From assembly GCA_031421635.1 (NCBI GenBank), contig JANOPA010000037.1:13087-77086 (forward strand): a DNA stretch of 64,000 nt. Direction: 5' to 3'. Of this stretch, positions 8,013-16,393 are shown piece by piece. Origin of the DNA: JAPOKJ01 sp031421635. GTDB lineage: Bacteria; Pseudomonadota; Gammaproteobacteria; Burkholderiales; Burkholderiaceae_E. Numbering within the stretch: position 1 is the first letter of the stretch; each line of letters starts with the position of its first letter. The notes beneath the pieces were generated by a model. It made no database searches. It was not told the origin of the DNA and saw only the letters and a list, made by a program, of their open reading frames with translations. Position numbers and translations under genes: made by a program.

Positions 8013-9515
8013 TTAGCGAGTCCAGTTGAGCCAATGTGTGCTCAGGCGCCTAAGTCTCGGTGTCAAGCGCGTGCGGTTGTAGGCGTCGGCCGCCAGCCGA
8101 ATCGCGCTCGCTTGCGTTGGATAGGAGTGGATCACCCGGGCCAAGGTTCGCAGCCCGACGTTGGCCACCATGGCGAGCGAAATTTCGTTGATCATTTCAC
8201 CGGCGTGACGCGCAACAATGGTGGCCCCAAGGATCCGATCACTGCCCGCTTTGATGTGAATCTTGACGAATCCGTCCTCTTCACTATCAGTGATCGCCCG
8301 ATCAACATCATTCATCGGCACGGTGAAGGTCTTAACAGCAATCCCGCGCTCATGTGCTTCACGCACATATAGACCCACGTGCGCGATCTCGGGATCGGTA
8401 AAGGTGCACCATGGCACGATCAAGGCGCTAAGCTTGCGTCGGCCTTTGAACAAGGCGTTTTGAACCACAATTCGCGCCGATGCTTCAGCCATGTGTGTGT
8501 ATTGAGTGCTCAAGCAAACGTCGCCTGCGGCGTAGATTGTCGGGTTACTGGTTTGCAGAAAATCGTTGACGTGCACGCCTATTGTGTCGTCGTAGCTCAC
8601 GCAAGCAGCCTCGAGATTCAAACCCTCGACATTGGGCGCACGACCGGCGGCGACAAAGATTGCGTCCACGGTGACCGTACTAGGGCGGGCCTCCTTGAGC
8701 AGATGCACGATCTTTCCCTCTGCTGAGGGTTCAACGCGTATTGCTTCGGTATTCAGGTGTAGTTGCATGCCATCGCGCTGAAACGACTGCGCCAGCAATT
8801 GCGCGGCTTCGCGTTCTTCGCCTGGTAAAAAGCGAGGCTCGCGTTGAACAATGCTGACGATGCTGCCGAGCCGATGGAATGCCTGGGCGATTTCGCAACC
8901 CAGTGGCCCACCGCCAACAACCAACAAGCGCGCCGGCCGATCAGTTAAATTGAAGACCGTTTCATTGCTCAGGTACCCGATCTCTGCAATGCCGGGAATG
9001 TGCGGTGCCACGGCTCGCGCGCCGGTAGCGATCACCGCCTTGGCAAAGCGCAAGGTGGCGCCCGCGACCTCGAGCGAATCGACTGAGCAAAACCGTGCCT
9101 CGCCAAAAAATACATCGACACCGAGTTCCCGAAATCGGGCCGCCGAGTCGTGCTGACTGACGCGTGCGCGCAACCTGCGCATACGCTCCATGACAAGACC
9201 AAAATTAGCATTAGTCGCACCGGGCGGTGACACCCCGAAAGATTCGGTATCCCGAAAATCGGCCATGATCCTCGCCGAGCGAATCAGTAGTTTGGATGGA
9301 ATACAACCGACATTCAGGCAGTCGCCGCCCATAAGTTCCCGCTCTATCAAGGCGACTTTGCCGCCCAAACCGGCCACCGCCGCAGCGCAATTCAGGCCAG
9401 CGGTGCCAGCGCCGATCACCACCAGGTTATAGCGCTTTTTGGGTTTCGGGTTTTGCCAGTGCGGCGGCCGGACATGGGCCACTAGCCGGGCATTATGCAG
9501 GTCATTCGGGTTCAC
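8013..9515 (-). CDS. MerA-like FAD-dependent pyridine nucleotide-disulfide oxidoreductase
   Basis: A 500-residue class I flavoprotein disulfide reductase. The FAD-binding GAGTAG motif lies near residue 35 and the redox-active CX4C pair is in GGDCLNVGCIPSK. A second Rossmann segment (VVGGGPLGCEIA) binds NAD(P)H, and a late FAD motif (YAAGDV) precedes the dimerisation domain, which ends near HSYPTQAS. It lacks the N-terminal heavy-metal-binding domain and the C-terminal cysteine pair of true mercuric reductase, so mercury reduction should not be assumed. The GTG start overlaps the stop of the preceding glycoamylase-like gene (GTGA), which indicates translational coupling in the GH39 operon. The physiological substrate is unknown. 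Confidence 0.85.
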   Translation of the reverse strand: MNPNDLHNARLVAHVRPPHWQNPKPKKRYNLVVIGAGTAGLNCAAAVAGLGGKVALIERELMGGDCLNVGCIPSKLLIRSARIMADFRDTESFGVSPPGATNANFGLVMERMRRLRARVSQHDSAARFRELGVDVFFGEARFCSVDSLEVAGATLRFAKAVIATGARAVAPHIPGIAEIGYLSNETVFNLTDRPARLLVVGGGPLGCEIAQAFHRLGSIVSIVQREPRFLPGEEREAAQLLAQSFQRDGMQLHLNTEAIRVEPSAEGKIVHLLKEARPSTVTVDAIFVAAGRAPNVEGLNLEAACVSYDDTIGVHVNDFLQTSNPTIYAAGDVCLSTQYTHMAEASARIVVQNALFKGRRKLSALIVPWCTFTDPEIAHVGLYVREAHERGIAVKTFTVPMNDVDRAITDSEEDGFVKIHIKAGSDRILGATIVARHAGEMINEISLAMVANVGLRTLARVIHSYPTQASAIRLAADAYNRTRLTPRLRRLSTHWLNWTR

Positions 9516-10792
9516 AGCCAGCCACCCCGAAAGTCAGCCAGGCGCAAACCGCGGACTATATAAGGGCAGCGACGCATCAATTCCCAAACCAGTCCGCCAC
9601 GATAGTTTTCGATCATGATGACCATGGGACCGAGTTCCAAACCACAAAGCTGTGGCGCGATCCATCCCGCTTCACTATCGCCCGGAAAGCTCGGGTTAAA
9701 GCTGCGCTGAAAAGCATGCTCGTGCGTGGTTGCCGGGAAGTGCTCACGAATGTAAGCCAAGGTCGGCAGGACGATCTCGGGAGCGAAAGCAATCGAGGCC
9801 AGCGCCACCCATGGACTGATCGTTCCGTCGTCGGGCCCGTAGGGAAATCCGCGTGCGGTGTAGCCCTCGAAGCGAAGTTGCGCGCCGTCGACTCGAATTT
9901 TCGCCTCTCCCGGACCTTCGCCCGCCGTGGTACCGAAGCAGCGAGCGTCATACCCTTTGAAGCCACCAGGATTGCGAATGGCGTATTCGCGTTGCGCGTA
10001 GGTTGCGCGGCGGCTGTTCTCAAAATAGTCGCTATTCATTTGTCTCATGAAGGGGTCGCGGATGCCGCGAAAGTCGATCCACAAATGAGAAAATTGATGA
10101 ATGAATAAAGGGCCTGCATAGAGAAACTCAATGCCGTAAATATTCTCCCACTGATAGGTGCTGCACCACGCCGAATAGACCGTGGTCGGCAATGCATGGG
10201 TTGGCGAGCCGAGGCCGAGCATGTAAAGAATCATCGACTCCGTGTAGCCGTCCCAGTCGTAATTGAGAAAACCGCACTCGGGCTTCCAGCCCATGGCAAC
10301 GGTCTTGCGTTCGGCCAGGGCCCATCGCCAGTCGGCGCGCCGATACAACTGATCGGTGAGTAAACGGATTTCCCGCTCACCCGCGCTGTCATGATTAAAG
10401 AACGACGCGGCAGTCAACATGCCAGCGAACAATAGACTGCTGTCGATTAGCGAAAGTTCACAATCGTAGGCTCGGCGGCCACTCTGCATGTCAAGAAAGT
10501 GATAGTAAAACCCCTTGTGCCCGCTTGCATCGGGCTTTGGGCTCTGCTCGCTCGCCGAAAAAAAACGCAAGGTTTTCACCACGCGCTCGACAGCCTGTTC
10601 GCGCGTCATGTAGGAGCGTGCAACGCCGATCACGTAGGCGGTCAGGCCAAATCCAACGGTGGCGATACTTGCAGGTGAATTGCTTCGCGTCGTGTCCGGA
10701 ATAAGTCCATTGTTAGGACTGGCCAGCTCGTTGAAATATTGGAAGCTGTCGCGCTGAAGCTGTTCGAGGACTTCTTCAATGTCTGCATTCAT
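9512..10792 (-). CDS. Glycoamylase-like (PF10091 / GH144-type) glycoside hydrolase
   Basis: A 426-residue protein with the glycoamylase-like domain shared with GH144 endo-beta-1,2-glucanases and the central part of cyclic beta-1,2-glucan synthases. Conserved segments include NYDWDGYTESMILY, LGSPTHALP, HQFSHLWIDFRGI and YFENSRRATYAQREYA. There is no signal peptide, so the enzyme is probably cytoplasmic, unlike many secreted GH144 members. The ATG at 10792 overlaps the GH39 stop (ATGA); a longer frame upstream overlaps GH39 and lacks homology. Possible substrates are beta-1,2- or related beta-glucans, which is an inference from the family. Partners in the operon are GH39, a MerA-like reductase and an SDR. 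Confidence 0.8.
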   Translation of the reverse strand: MNADIEEVLEQLQRDSFQYFNELASPNNGLIPDTTRSNSPASIATVGFGLTAYVIGVARSYMTREQAVERVVKTLRFFSASEQSPKPDASGHKGFYYHFLDMQSGRRAYDCELSLIDSSLLFAGMLTAASFFNHDSAGEREIRLLTDQLYRRADWRWALAERKTVAMGWKPECGFLNYDWDGYTESMILYMLGLGSPTHALPTTVYSAWCSTYQWENIYGIEFLYAGPLFIHQFSHLWIDFRGIRDPFMRQMNSDYFENSRRATYAQREYAIRNPGGFKGYDARCFGTTAGEGPGEAKIRVDGAQLRFEGYTARGFPYGPDDGTISPWVALASIAFAPEIVLPTLAYIREHFPATTHEHAFQRSFNPSFPGDSEAGWIAPQLCGLELGPMVIMIENYRGGLVWELMRRCPYIVRGLRLADFRGGWL

Positions 10793-12288
10793 CGTAGCAC
10801 TTTTTTCTGCGAGCCTACGGGTGGAACACTGTGTTGCTCGAATTCGACCGTAATAGCGACGACCCCCTGCGGTGGCACGGTGATCTCGATATGGATCGTG
10901 CGATTTTCGTAGCGCCATGACTGCGGTTGTGGATGTAGCGCTGAGGCATCGGCGAGACGCTTGAGTTGCTCCGCGTCCAGATATTGTGGAGCGCCAATCG
11001 CCTGCCAAAGGGCTTTAGCGTTGGCATGATCGGCGTCGATCTGTTCAAAGACCATCGAAAGCGGTGCGGGCGCCGCCCCAAGTGTAATGCTCAGGTTTTG
11101 CGGCTCAATCGGATGGCGTGGTAGCGCGTGGTTGCTGACCAGTACGGTTAATCCGGTGGTGCTGCGCACCACCCAGGTGTCCACCGTCGGATGCCCGCCC
11201 TCCATCTCCAGGAGCTCATTGCCCAAACGGTGTAGCAACTCGAATGCCCGATACATCGGCTTGGCGATGCCGTGCAGATTGAGAAGCCCGAAACCCCCAT
11301 GGAATGGAACCGAAGGAAAGTAATTCTCCGCGAAGATATCCGTAAAGGTCCAAAAGCTGTAGGCCTGCACCATGCCGTGCGCCTCCATGACGGTCTTGAT
11401 AACGAAGGCGGCCGCGTATGGCTCATCGTGAAGCGGATCGCGCGGATTCGACGAGCTATTCCATTCGGTGTAGTACAGCGGACGTTTACCCGCTTGTGCC
11501 TTGGCTCGCAGCAACTGCTCGCGCAACAGGCTGCGTTGGCTGTTGGAAAGCTGGGTCTCGGTGTCGGCATCCTCGTGACCACGCGCGTCAGTCGGGTAGT
11601 GATGCGTGCTGATGAAATCGACGGGAACCTGGTTGCTTTCACAAAACTCCACGAACTCGTCAATCCAGGCGTTCTTGGCGGTCGCGGGGCCACCGACCTT
11701 AAAGGCTGGGTCCACGCTCTTAATGGCGCGCGCCGTGTGTTCATACAGGCTGAAATACTGCGCCTGCGTGCCGGACCAAAACGGTTCGAGGTTTGGTTCG
11801 TTCCAGACTTCAAAAAACCATTGTCGCACTTCGGTGAGGCTGTAGCGCTGCGCCCAGTGGCGGACCAGTCGGGTGACCAATTCCGCCCATTGTGCGTAGT
11901 CCTTGGGCGGGGTGACATTGGCCGCATACCGAAAGACGGTGGCATGACCAGAGGCGAGCGCCGTGGGCATGAAGCTTAGTTCGACAAACGGGCGCATGCC
12001 AATGGACAATAAAAAGTCGAAGATCTGATCGATATTGAAGAAGGAGTAAAGCAACCGATCCTGATGCATAATAAGGGTGCCCATATCGTCGCTGAGCAGG
12101 CCATGAAAACGCACATATCGGAATCCAAGCTCCTCACGACAGCGCTGAATTTGTGCCTGCCAGTCGGCGCGCAATGCGATCGGTGCGTGATCGCTACCGA
12201 CCGTGTGCTCCCAAAAATGCTCGAACGCACTACCTGCTTGAGAGATCTGGCAGTTAAAATTTGCGGATCCGGGATTGGCGCTAGTCAC
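10789..12288 (-). CDS. GH39 family glycosidase (beta-xylosidase/iduronidase type)
   Basis: A 499-residue TIM-barrel glycosidase. The catalytic acid/base Glu is in VWNEPN (E164 from the chosen start) and the nucleophile Glu is in YYTEWNSS (E275). A C-terminal beta domain follows. I prefer the GTG at 12288, whose codon overlaps the TGA of a small upstream reading frame. An in-frame TTG at 12378 would add 30 basic residues without homology. No signal peptide is seen. The family removes xylose or related sugars from short oligosaccharides with retention of configuration. It heads a minus-strand operon with the glycoamylase-like gene, which starts within its stop codon. Confidence 0.82.
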   Translation of the reverse strand: MTSANPGSANFNCQISQAGSAFEHFWEHTVGSDHAPIALRADWQAQIQRCREELGFRYVRFHGLLSDDMGTLIMHQDRLLYSFFNIDQIFDFLLSIGMRPFVELSFMPTALASGHATVFRYAANVTPPKDYAQWAELVTRLVRHWAQRYSLTEVRQWFFEVWNEPNLEPFWSGTQAQYFSLYEHTARAIKSVDPAFKVGGPATAKNAWIDEFVEFCESNQVPVDFISTHHYPTDARGHEDADTETQLSNSQRSLLREQLLRAKAQAGKRPLYYTEWNSSSNPRDPLHDEPYAAAFVIKTVMEAHGMVQAYSFWTFTDIFAENYFPSVPFHGGFGLLNLHGIAKPMYRAFELLHRLGNELLEMEGGHPTVDTWVVRSTTGLTVLVSNHALPRHPIEPQNLSITLGAAPAPLSMVFEQIDADHANAKALWQAIGAPQYLDAEQLKRLADASALHPQPQSWRYENRTIHIEITVPPQGVVAITVEFEQHSVPPVGSQKKVLR

Positions 12289-12398
12289 GGTGGAGTCACC
12301 AAGGCGACGTCGATGCAACGATTGTTTCGACTTGGCGTCGCGACGATCAAACAAGACCCGAGTCTTAAGGCCAAACAAGCCGATGTGTAAACGACCAT
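12285..12398 (-). CDS. Possible 37-residue leader peptide coupled to GH39
   Basis: An ATG at 12398 has AAGGA six bases upstream, the best ribosome binding site in this region. It opens a 37-codon frame (MVVYTSACLALRLGSC...) that ends at a TGA overlapping the GTG start of GH39. It could be a leader that delivers ribosomes to GH39, or the true N-terminus separated by a frameshift. No homologue is recognised. Confidence 0.35.
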   Translation of the reverse strand: MVVYTSACLALRLGSCLIVATPSRNNRCIDVALVTPP

Positions 12399-12489
12399 CG
12401 TAAATCCTTTTTCAATCGTCGACGCAGCGACGGCTGACTTTGAATCTTGACGTCACTATGAAGCTTAGGCCGCACGATTAGGCGGGTCG

Positions 12490-12503
12490 GTACGCTAGCG
12501 TAC
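12490..12503. promoter_or_regulatory. Perfect 14-bp palindrome, candidate operator
   Basis: GTACGCTAGCGTAC is fully self-complementary. It lies about 90 bases upstream of the leader frame and GH39 operon and just outside the insertion sequence. This suggests a repressor site for the sugar operon, but no regulator gene is nearby. Confidence 0.35.
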
Positions 12504-12528
12504 TTAAGGCGGGCCGGAGTACCGTCGT

Positions 12529-13781
12529 GAGAGTGAACCAAACCGTGGAAGGGACAAAAGTTCTTCGACCATCTAACCGCCTAGGGCCGACTTCGGATAC
12601 GCTGATCACCTTAGCAACCAATCGGGGGTGCCATGAGACTGATCATCGAAGCCCGCCATGAGGATGGTGACCGAGCAAATTCTGCGGCGACAGAGCCTGC
12701 AACGATCGTTGCCGTGGTGGAACGTCAGGATCAGAGTGTTGTCGGCTTGGGCCTCACACTTGCCGAAGGCCGTGCGCTGCTGGCCGAAGTTCAATCGGTA
12801 CTCCTGTCCCACCAGACCGAAAGCTGGATGGCGGACCACCGGGCATGTTGCCGCTGTGGCGCGGTGCTTGCGCACAAGTACAGTCGATCAATCATGATGC
12901 GCACGGACTTCGGTAAGGTCAAGATTGCGAGTCCGAGGTTGTGGAAGTGTAGATGTGGTGCGAAGAGAAGGGAAGCCCGACGCTCCGTGAGCCCGCTCAG
13001 CAAGGCCATTGCCCAACGCGTCAGCCCGGAGCTGGAGTATCTTCAGGCCAAGTGGGCAGCGCTTCTTCCATATAGGCAGGCCACAGAGTTGCTTCAAAAG
13101 GTCCTCCCGCTGGAGAAAGGGATTTCCTTGGGCAGTACTCGGCGCCGCATTCTCGCCATCGGTCATGCGCTGGACGTGCAAATAGAGCACGATATTGTCT
13201 CCAGATCAAAACCCGAACAAGGCGATCACGATCGTGAATCGGTCAAGGTCGGTTGCGTGAGTGTCGACTCTGCTTGGCTGAGCTTCAGTAGCACTCCAAG
13301 GGCCCGCAAAGCCGCGCGCGACTTAGCAGAACTGAAATCGCCCTGGACGACGAAAATAGTTCAGGACCGGCGTGTGAACATCGTCGCAGGGCGCGCGACA
13401 TTTACTGATCGCAGCCCGCGCCTGTATGCGTACGTCCATAAGCAAGTGCCATCGGCGGCTGATCGACCGGATCAATTTCTTCACACCAGCGGAGTCGGTC
13501 CAAGTGAGCGTGTCACCGTGATTAGCGACGACGCCGATGAATTTGATAAGGCAGTGAAGTGCAGCGAACTCGCCAGAAGTCGAATCCTTGACTGGTTTCA
13601 CATTGCAAAAATGCGCTGGACCGACGACGGAGCGCACTGCCTAGCGCAGGTTAGAGTCGCCGTGCTCAACGATGAATTCTCGTTGAAGAGGCTTGCAGAA
13701 TTGGCGACAATTCCATGCGCCAACTCGTCTCAAGCACGCCAGGCCGCGTGATTTTGCCCTCCCACGGTTTGGTTCACTCTC
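12529..13781. mobile_element. ISKra4-family insertion sequence, internally deleted
   Basis: Near-perfect terminal inverted repeats of about 30 bp bound this 1253-bp element: 12529-12559 begins GAGAGTGAACCAAACCGTGG, and 13752-13781 is its reverse complement with one mismatch and one indel. It contains a single transposase frame. I see no clear target duplication. Confidence 0.8.
12633..13751 (+). pseudogene. ISKra4-family transposase with large internal deletion
   Basis: The 372-residue frame matches ISKra4-type transposases at its N-terminus: a Cys cluster in CCRCGAVL, then SPRLWKCRCG and KWAALLPYRQATELL. It continues to the catalytic-core segment LDWFHIA. The next residues, KMRWTDDGAHCLAQVRVAVLN, belong about 100 residues further on in full-length relatives (which are roughly 450-480 residues), where this motif marks the end of the protein. 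An in-frame deletion has therefore fused the two, removing the downstream catalytic region. The reading frame survives, but the enzyme is expected to be inactive. GGGGG lies five bases before the ATG. Confidence 0.75.
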
Positions 13782-13794
13782 CTATAGAGCAGCT

Positions 13795-14145
13795 TCATTC
13801 AATCATTGCTTGAAGCTTGGCCAAAGCCTCTTCGACAAGCTCGACAGGGCCTGACTCAATTTTGGTGGCCCGACGTGCTTTCAAATCCAAGACCCGGCAT
13901 TGACTAATAATGGCGGCTCCTTGGGTGGCAGTACCCGAGCCCATTAAAGTGACCGCCCAGCCCGCGACCCGGTCAAAATTACCCCCTTGGGTAATAGGGG
14001 CGACTAAAGCCCGGCCTTCTAAATTGAAATCGGAATTTGAGAGTACGAGCACTGGGCGGGTTCCTTGAATCTCTGAACCCTCCGTCGGGTCCAGAGGTAC
14101 GCGATAGAGGTCGCCTTGGTTGGCAACGCCGCGCCTAGTCACCAT
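13795..14145 (-). CDS. PemK/MazF-family toxin (endoribonuclease)
   Basis: A 116-residue MazF-like protein with the characteristic start GDLYRVPLDPTEGSEIQGTRPVLVLS, the VAPIT strand and an SQCRVLDL segment. The family cleaves mRNA at short sequences. Its start overlaps the end of the upstream AbrB-type antitoxin gene by seven bases, which makes a coupled pair. It ends 13 bases from the right end of the ISKra4 element, so the IS landed just downstream without breaking it. Relatives of this subtype are often named ChpB or PemK; I leave the symbol open. Confidence 0.87.
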   Translation of the reverse strand: MVTRRGVANQGDLYRVPLDPTEGSEIQGTRPVLVLSNSDFNLEGRALVAPITQGGNFDRVAGWAVTLMGSGTATQGAAIISQCRVLDLKARRATKIESGPVELVEEALAKLQAMIE

Positions 14146-14396
14146 TCCGAACCCACGGGCTGCATCTGATTCCAGTCCAGTAGATCGCGCGGCATAGGCG
14201 CCTTAAGGTCACATAATGCATTGAGTTCAGCCGCCGTGTATTTTCGACGCTTCGCCTTGGGTTGAATGAGTAGTCCGCCATCTGCCGTGGCTTTTACCGT
14301 GACCGTTTGACCTGCTATTAGGCCAAGCTCCCGAATGAGAGCCGGTGGCAGCGTTAGACCTGTGGAGTTTCCAAATTTCCTGAGCTGCATTTCCAT
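14139..14396 (-). CDS. MazE/AbrB-type antitoxin
   Basis: An 85-residue antitoxin with an N-terminal SpoVT/AbrB swapped-hairpin DNA-binding domain (MQLRKFGNSTGLTLPPALIRELGL). A C-terminal tail, LNALCDLKAPMPRDLLDW, should contact the toxin. I chose the ATG at 14396 because AAAGGA lies eight bases upstream; an in-frame start at 14417 has no such site. The protein normally represses its own operon and neutralises the MazF-like partner. Confidence 0.85.
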   Translation of the reverse strand: MEMQLRKFGNSTGLTLPPALIRELGLIAGQTVTVKATADGGLLIQPKAKRRKYTAAELNALCDLKAPMPRDLLDWNQMQPVGSEW

Positions 14397-14472
14397 TGTG
14401 GGATTCCTTTGGCTCACGCTTATCGTGCAAGCATCTAATCTTAATGGAACAAATGCAGCGTGTCAAACATAA

Positions 14473-14886
14473 TTGTACATTTACGCGGCGTTACTTGGAA
14501 TCGGCGATCTGCAAGAGAGGAGGGGCGTCAAGCACCTCCGCGTATTCGGCAAAGGCTCGAAGGCCCGATACCCCGTGCATCCATCGAGCGCAGAAACGCT
14601 CGATACCTACCTCGAAGAAGCGGGCCGCTCAAACCTTTCCAAGCCCCTCAAAACGGATGGCATTTATCGGGAACTCAAACGCTACGCCGCCCAAGCCGGT
14701 ATTCGGCTGGACGGTTTCGGGGCCCATGCTCTACGGGCCACGGCCGCCACCAATGCGCTGCTCCATGAGGCAGAAATCACTAAAGTTCAAGAGCTGCAGG
14801 GGCATGCGAATATTTCGACGACCAAGCTTTATGATCGAAGGCTATCGCGGCCGGAAGACAGTGCAGTTTTTCGAGTACGTTATTGA
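14473..14886 (+). pseudogene. Tyrosine recombinase/integrase C-terminal fragment
   Basis: The frame reads as the last 130 or so residues of a phage-type tyrosine recombinase: ERRGVKHLRVFGKGSKARY, then HALRATAATN (His and second Arg of the active site), GHANISTT (His) and YDRR (the nucleophilic Tyr). The N-terminal arm and core-binding domains, and the box I Arg, are absent. The visible homology starts near 14500, directly after the mazE promoter region. It cannot be active alone. It marks a former integration module. Confidence 0.75.
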
Positions 14887-14900
14887 AGAAACTAACCCAG

Positions 14901-15659
14901 CTATTCGGGTACCGCACTATTCGAGGGTTTGAAACTCACTTGGGCCTTAACAACAGCTCGATTTTCGGGCCATTCAATCATCCCTTGAGAAGCAGTAATG
15001 GATCGAATCACATCGCCGTTTTGCCGCTGAGGGGCATCGAACTTCAGCTTTATCGCTCCAGAACCGGCCAACTCAGCAAGGACATCCCCCGCGAAACTAT
15101 CCATACTTTTCATCGGTGCAATAGATGTGACTGCCGCTGTAACCGGGGACGACCAAATTGCCCTGACCGGATTAAGTTCATAAAGAACGGTTTGGTACTC
15201 GACAAAAACATTACCATAAGGTCTGTACGCCTCTCTGGATATGACTGCTTTTTTCTCGGTAAACACGAGGAGGTGGGAGGACTCTTTTGGTTGAACTAGC
15301 CCCGACCCAATGGCCGCCACCACTTGGGGAAGCTCGCCAATCCTTCGCGATAGAAAGACGGGATCTGAGACATTCAAACCATTGTGTCTCAATACCCCCG
15401 AAAAGCGATCACGCAACCGATTCATAAAAACGGACTGATATTCGACTTGCGTTTGCGGAGCAACCCCAGGATAGTTAAGGTTCGACAAATTAAACACGAC
15501 GTGCACGTGCTCAACTTTGCTGTTCGCTTGAGCGAGAACCGTTGCGCGACCGGATGGAGCTGAGACACAACCTGCAGTCAGGCTCAGCGTCGCCACGAGA
15601 ATTGCCGCAAGCGCCGGACGTAAGGAAGTGCCCAGGACCCTTCTAACAACATCAATCAT
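14901..15659 (-). CDS. Putative lipoprotein of unknown function
   Basis: A 252-residue protein with a basic N-terminus, a hydrophobic stretch and a lipobox LTAGC, with the lipidated Cys at about residue 31. I chose the ATG at 15659 because GGAG lies eight bases upstream. The rest is a mixed alpha/beta sequence with no recognisable motif. Its position between an integrase fragment and a broken toxin-antitoxin pair suggests an accessory origin. Codons look normal and the frame is intact. Confidence 0.6.
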   Translation of the reverse strand: MIDVVRRVLGTSLRPALAAILVATLSLTAGCVSAPSGRATVLAQANSKVEHVHVVFNLSNLNYPGVAPQTQVEYQSVFMNRLRDRFSGVLRHNGLNVSDPVFLSRRIGELPQVVAAIGSGLVQPKESSHLLVFTEKKAVISREAYRPYGNVFVEYQTVLYELNPVRAIWSSPVTAAVTSIAPMKSMDSFAGDVLAELAGSGAIKLKFDAPQRQNGDVIRSITASQGMIEWPENRAVVKAQVSFKPSNSAVPE

Positions 15660-15797
15660 TACTTTGCTCCAAATATAGATTATCCAATCTTGAGTCCACA
15701 ATCCGTGTCAGTCTGCGGCGGACAGATTATTGGCGGTTGGTCCCGACCAATGGACTGCCTGTGACATGGTCATATTGGAGTTCAAACTTAGCTTAGT

Positions 15798-15820
15798 TGA
15801 CATAATATACATTATACGCA
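15798..15820. promoter_or_regulatory. AT-rich imperfect dyad upstream of the PIN module
   Basis: The 338-bp gap between the lipoprotein start and the PIN toxin contains an AT-rich near-palindrome (ATAATATACATTAT) with a TATAAT hexamer on the minus strand. It is a plausible promoter or toxin-antitoxin operator. The rest of the gap holds only the damaged antitoxin remnant. Confidence 0.3.
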
Positions 15821-15864
15821 TCGTCAATTTTACGGGTTCGCTTTGTCTTTCGGATGACACCGAT

Positions 15865-15997
15865 CCCCTTGCCAAGCTGGGTATCGACAGCAAGAAGATC
15901 TTTTTTACTGATGGCACAGACTCATTTGCCCATGCCGAGAATCTCCGACGCCCAGACCCAAGAGATGGTGGACAGCCTACACACCCTAAAGGTTTAA
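15865..15997 (+). pseudogene. Frameshifted antitoxin remnant upstream of PIN toxin
   Basis: Two short segments in different frames read as one protein: GIDSKKIFFTDGTDSFAHAE, then SDAQTQEMVDSLHTLKV ending at TAA 15995-15997. The stop touches the ATG of the PIN gene, as in vapB-vapC-like operons. The frame change near 15935-15950 would abolish it. The assignment rests mainly on position. Confidence 0.4.
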
Positions 15998-16348
15998 ATG
16001 GTCGCGCCTTGTGCGGCAACCGCCGAAGTGATTCTCGTGCCCGACGCGGGGCCTTTGATTACGCTCGCCTATGCAGATTCACTCGATTTACTTTTTAAGT
16101 CCGCTTGGTCTGTTGAGATCGTGGGTATGGTGCTGCACGAGCTCACCCGAAACAAAACATCAAGAAAAACAAAAACGCTGCTTACAGCCAGAAAAGCGCG
16201 TTTCCTCACCGGCGTTCACAGCAAGGTCAGGACACGGTCTTTCCTCATATTTTTGGAGCAGAAAGGTCGGATCCCCTCTGCGGTCGACATCGAGCGCAAA
16301 GCGATCCAGGCCGGGCGCTCCTTCTCAAACCTGCGCTTCCCGCCGTGA
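15998..16348 (+). pseudogene. PIN-domain toxin-like protein, probably internally damaged
   Basis: A 116-residue frame starts with the PIN-like core DAGPLITLAYADSLDLLF and continues VLHELTRNKT, which includes an acidic active-site candidate. The C-terminus (SFLIFLEQKGRI...ERKAIQAGR) resembles the tail of longer PIN proteins of about 170-190 residues. The middle is shortened and basic, so an internal deletion is likely. The family are metal-dependent RNases. It sits right after the antitoxin remnant. Confidence 0.5.
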
Positions 16349-16393
16349 CGGGGAAGCTTTATCCGATTGAGCCTAGGTCGTGTGGGACACCTT

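Noticed and set aside
8013..9515. Mercury resistance (merA)
   Set aside because: The N-terminal metal-binding domain, the C-terminal cysteine pair and any other mer genes are missing.
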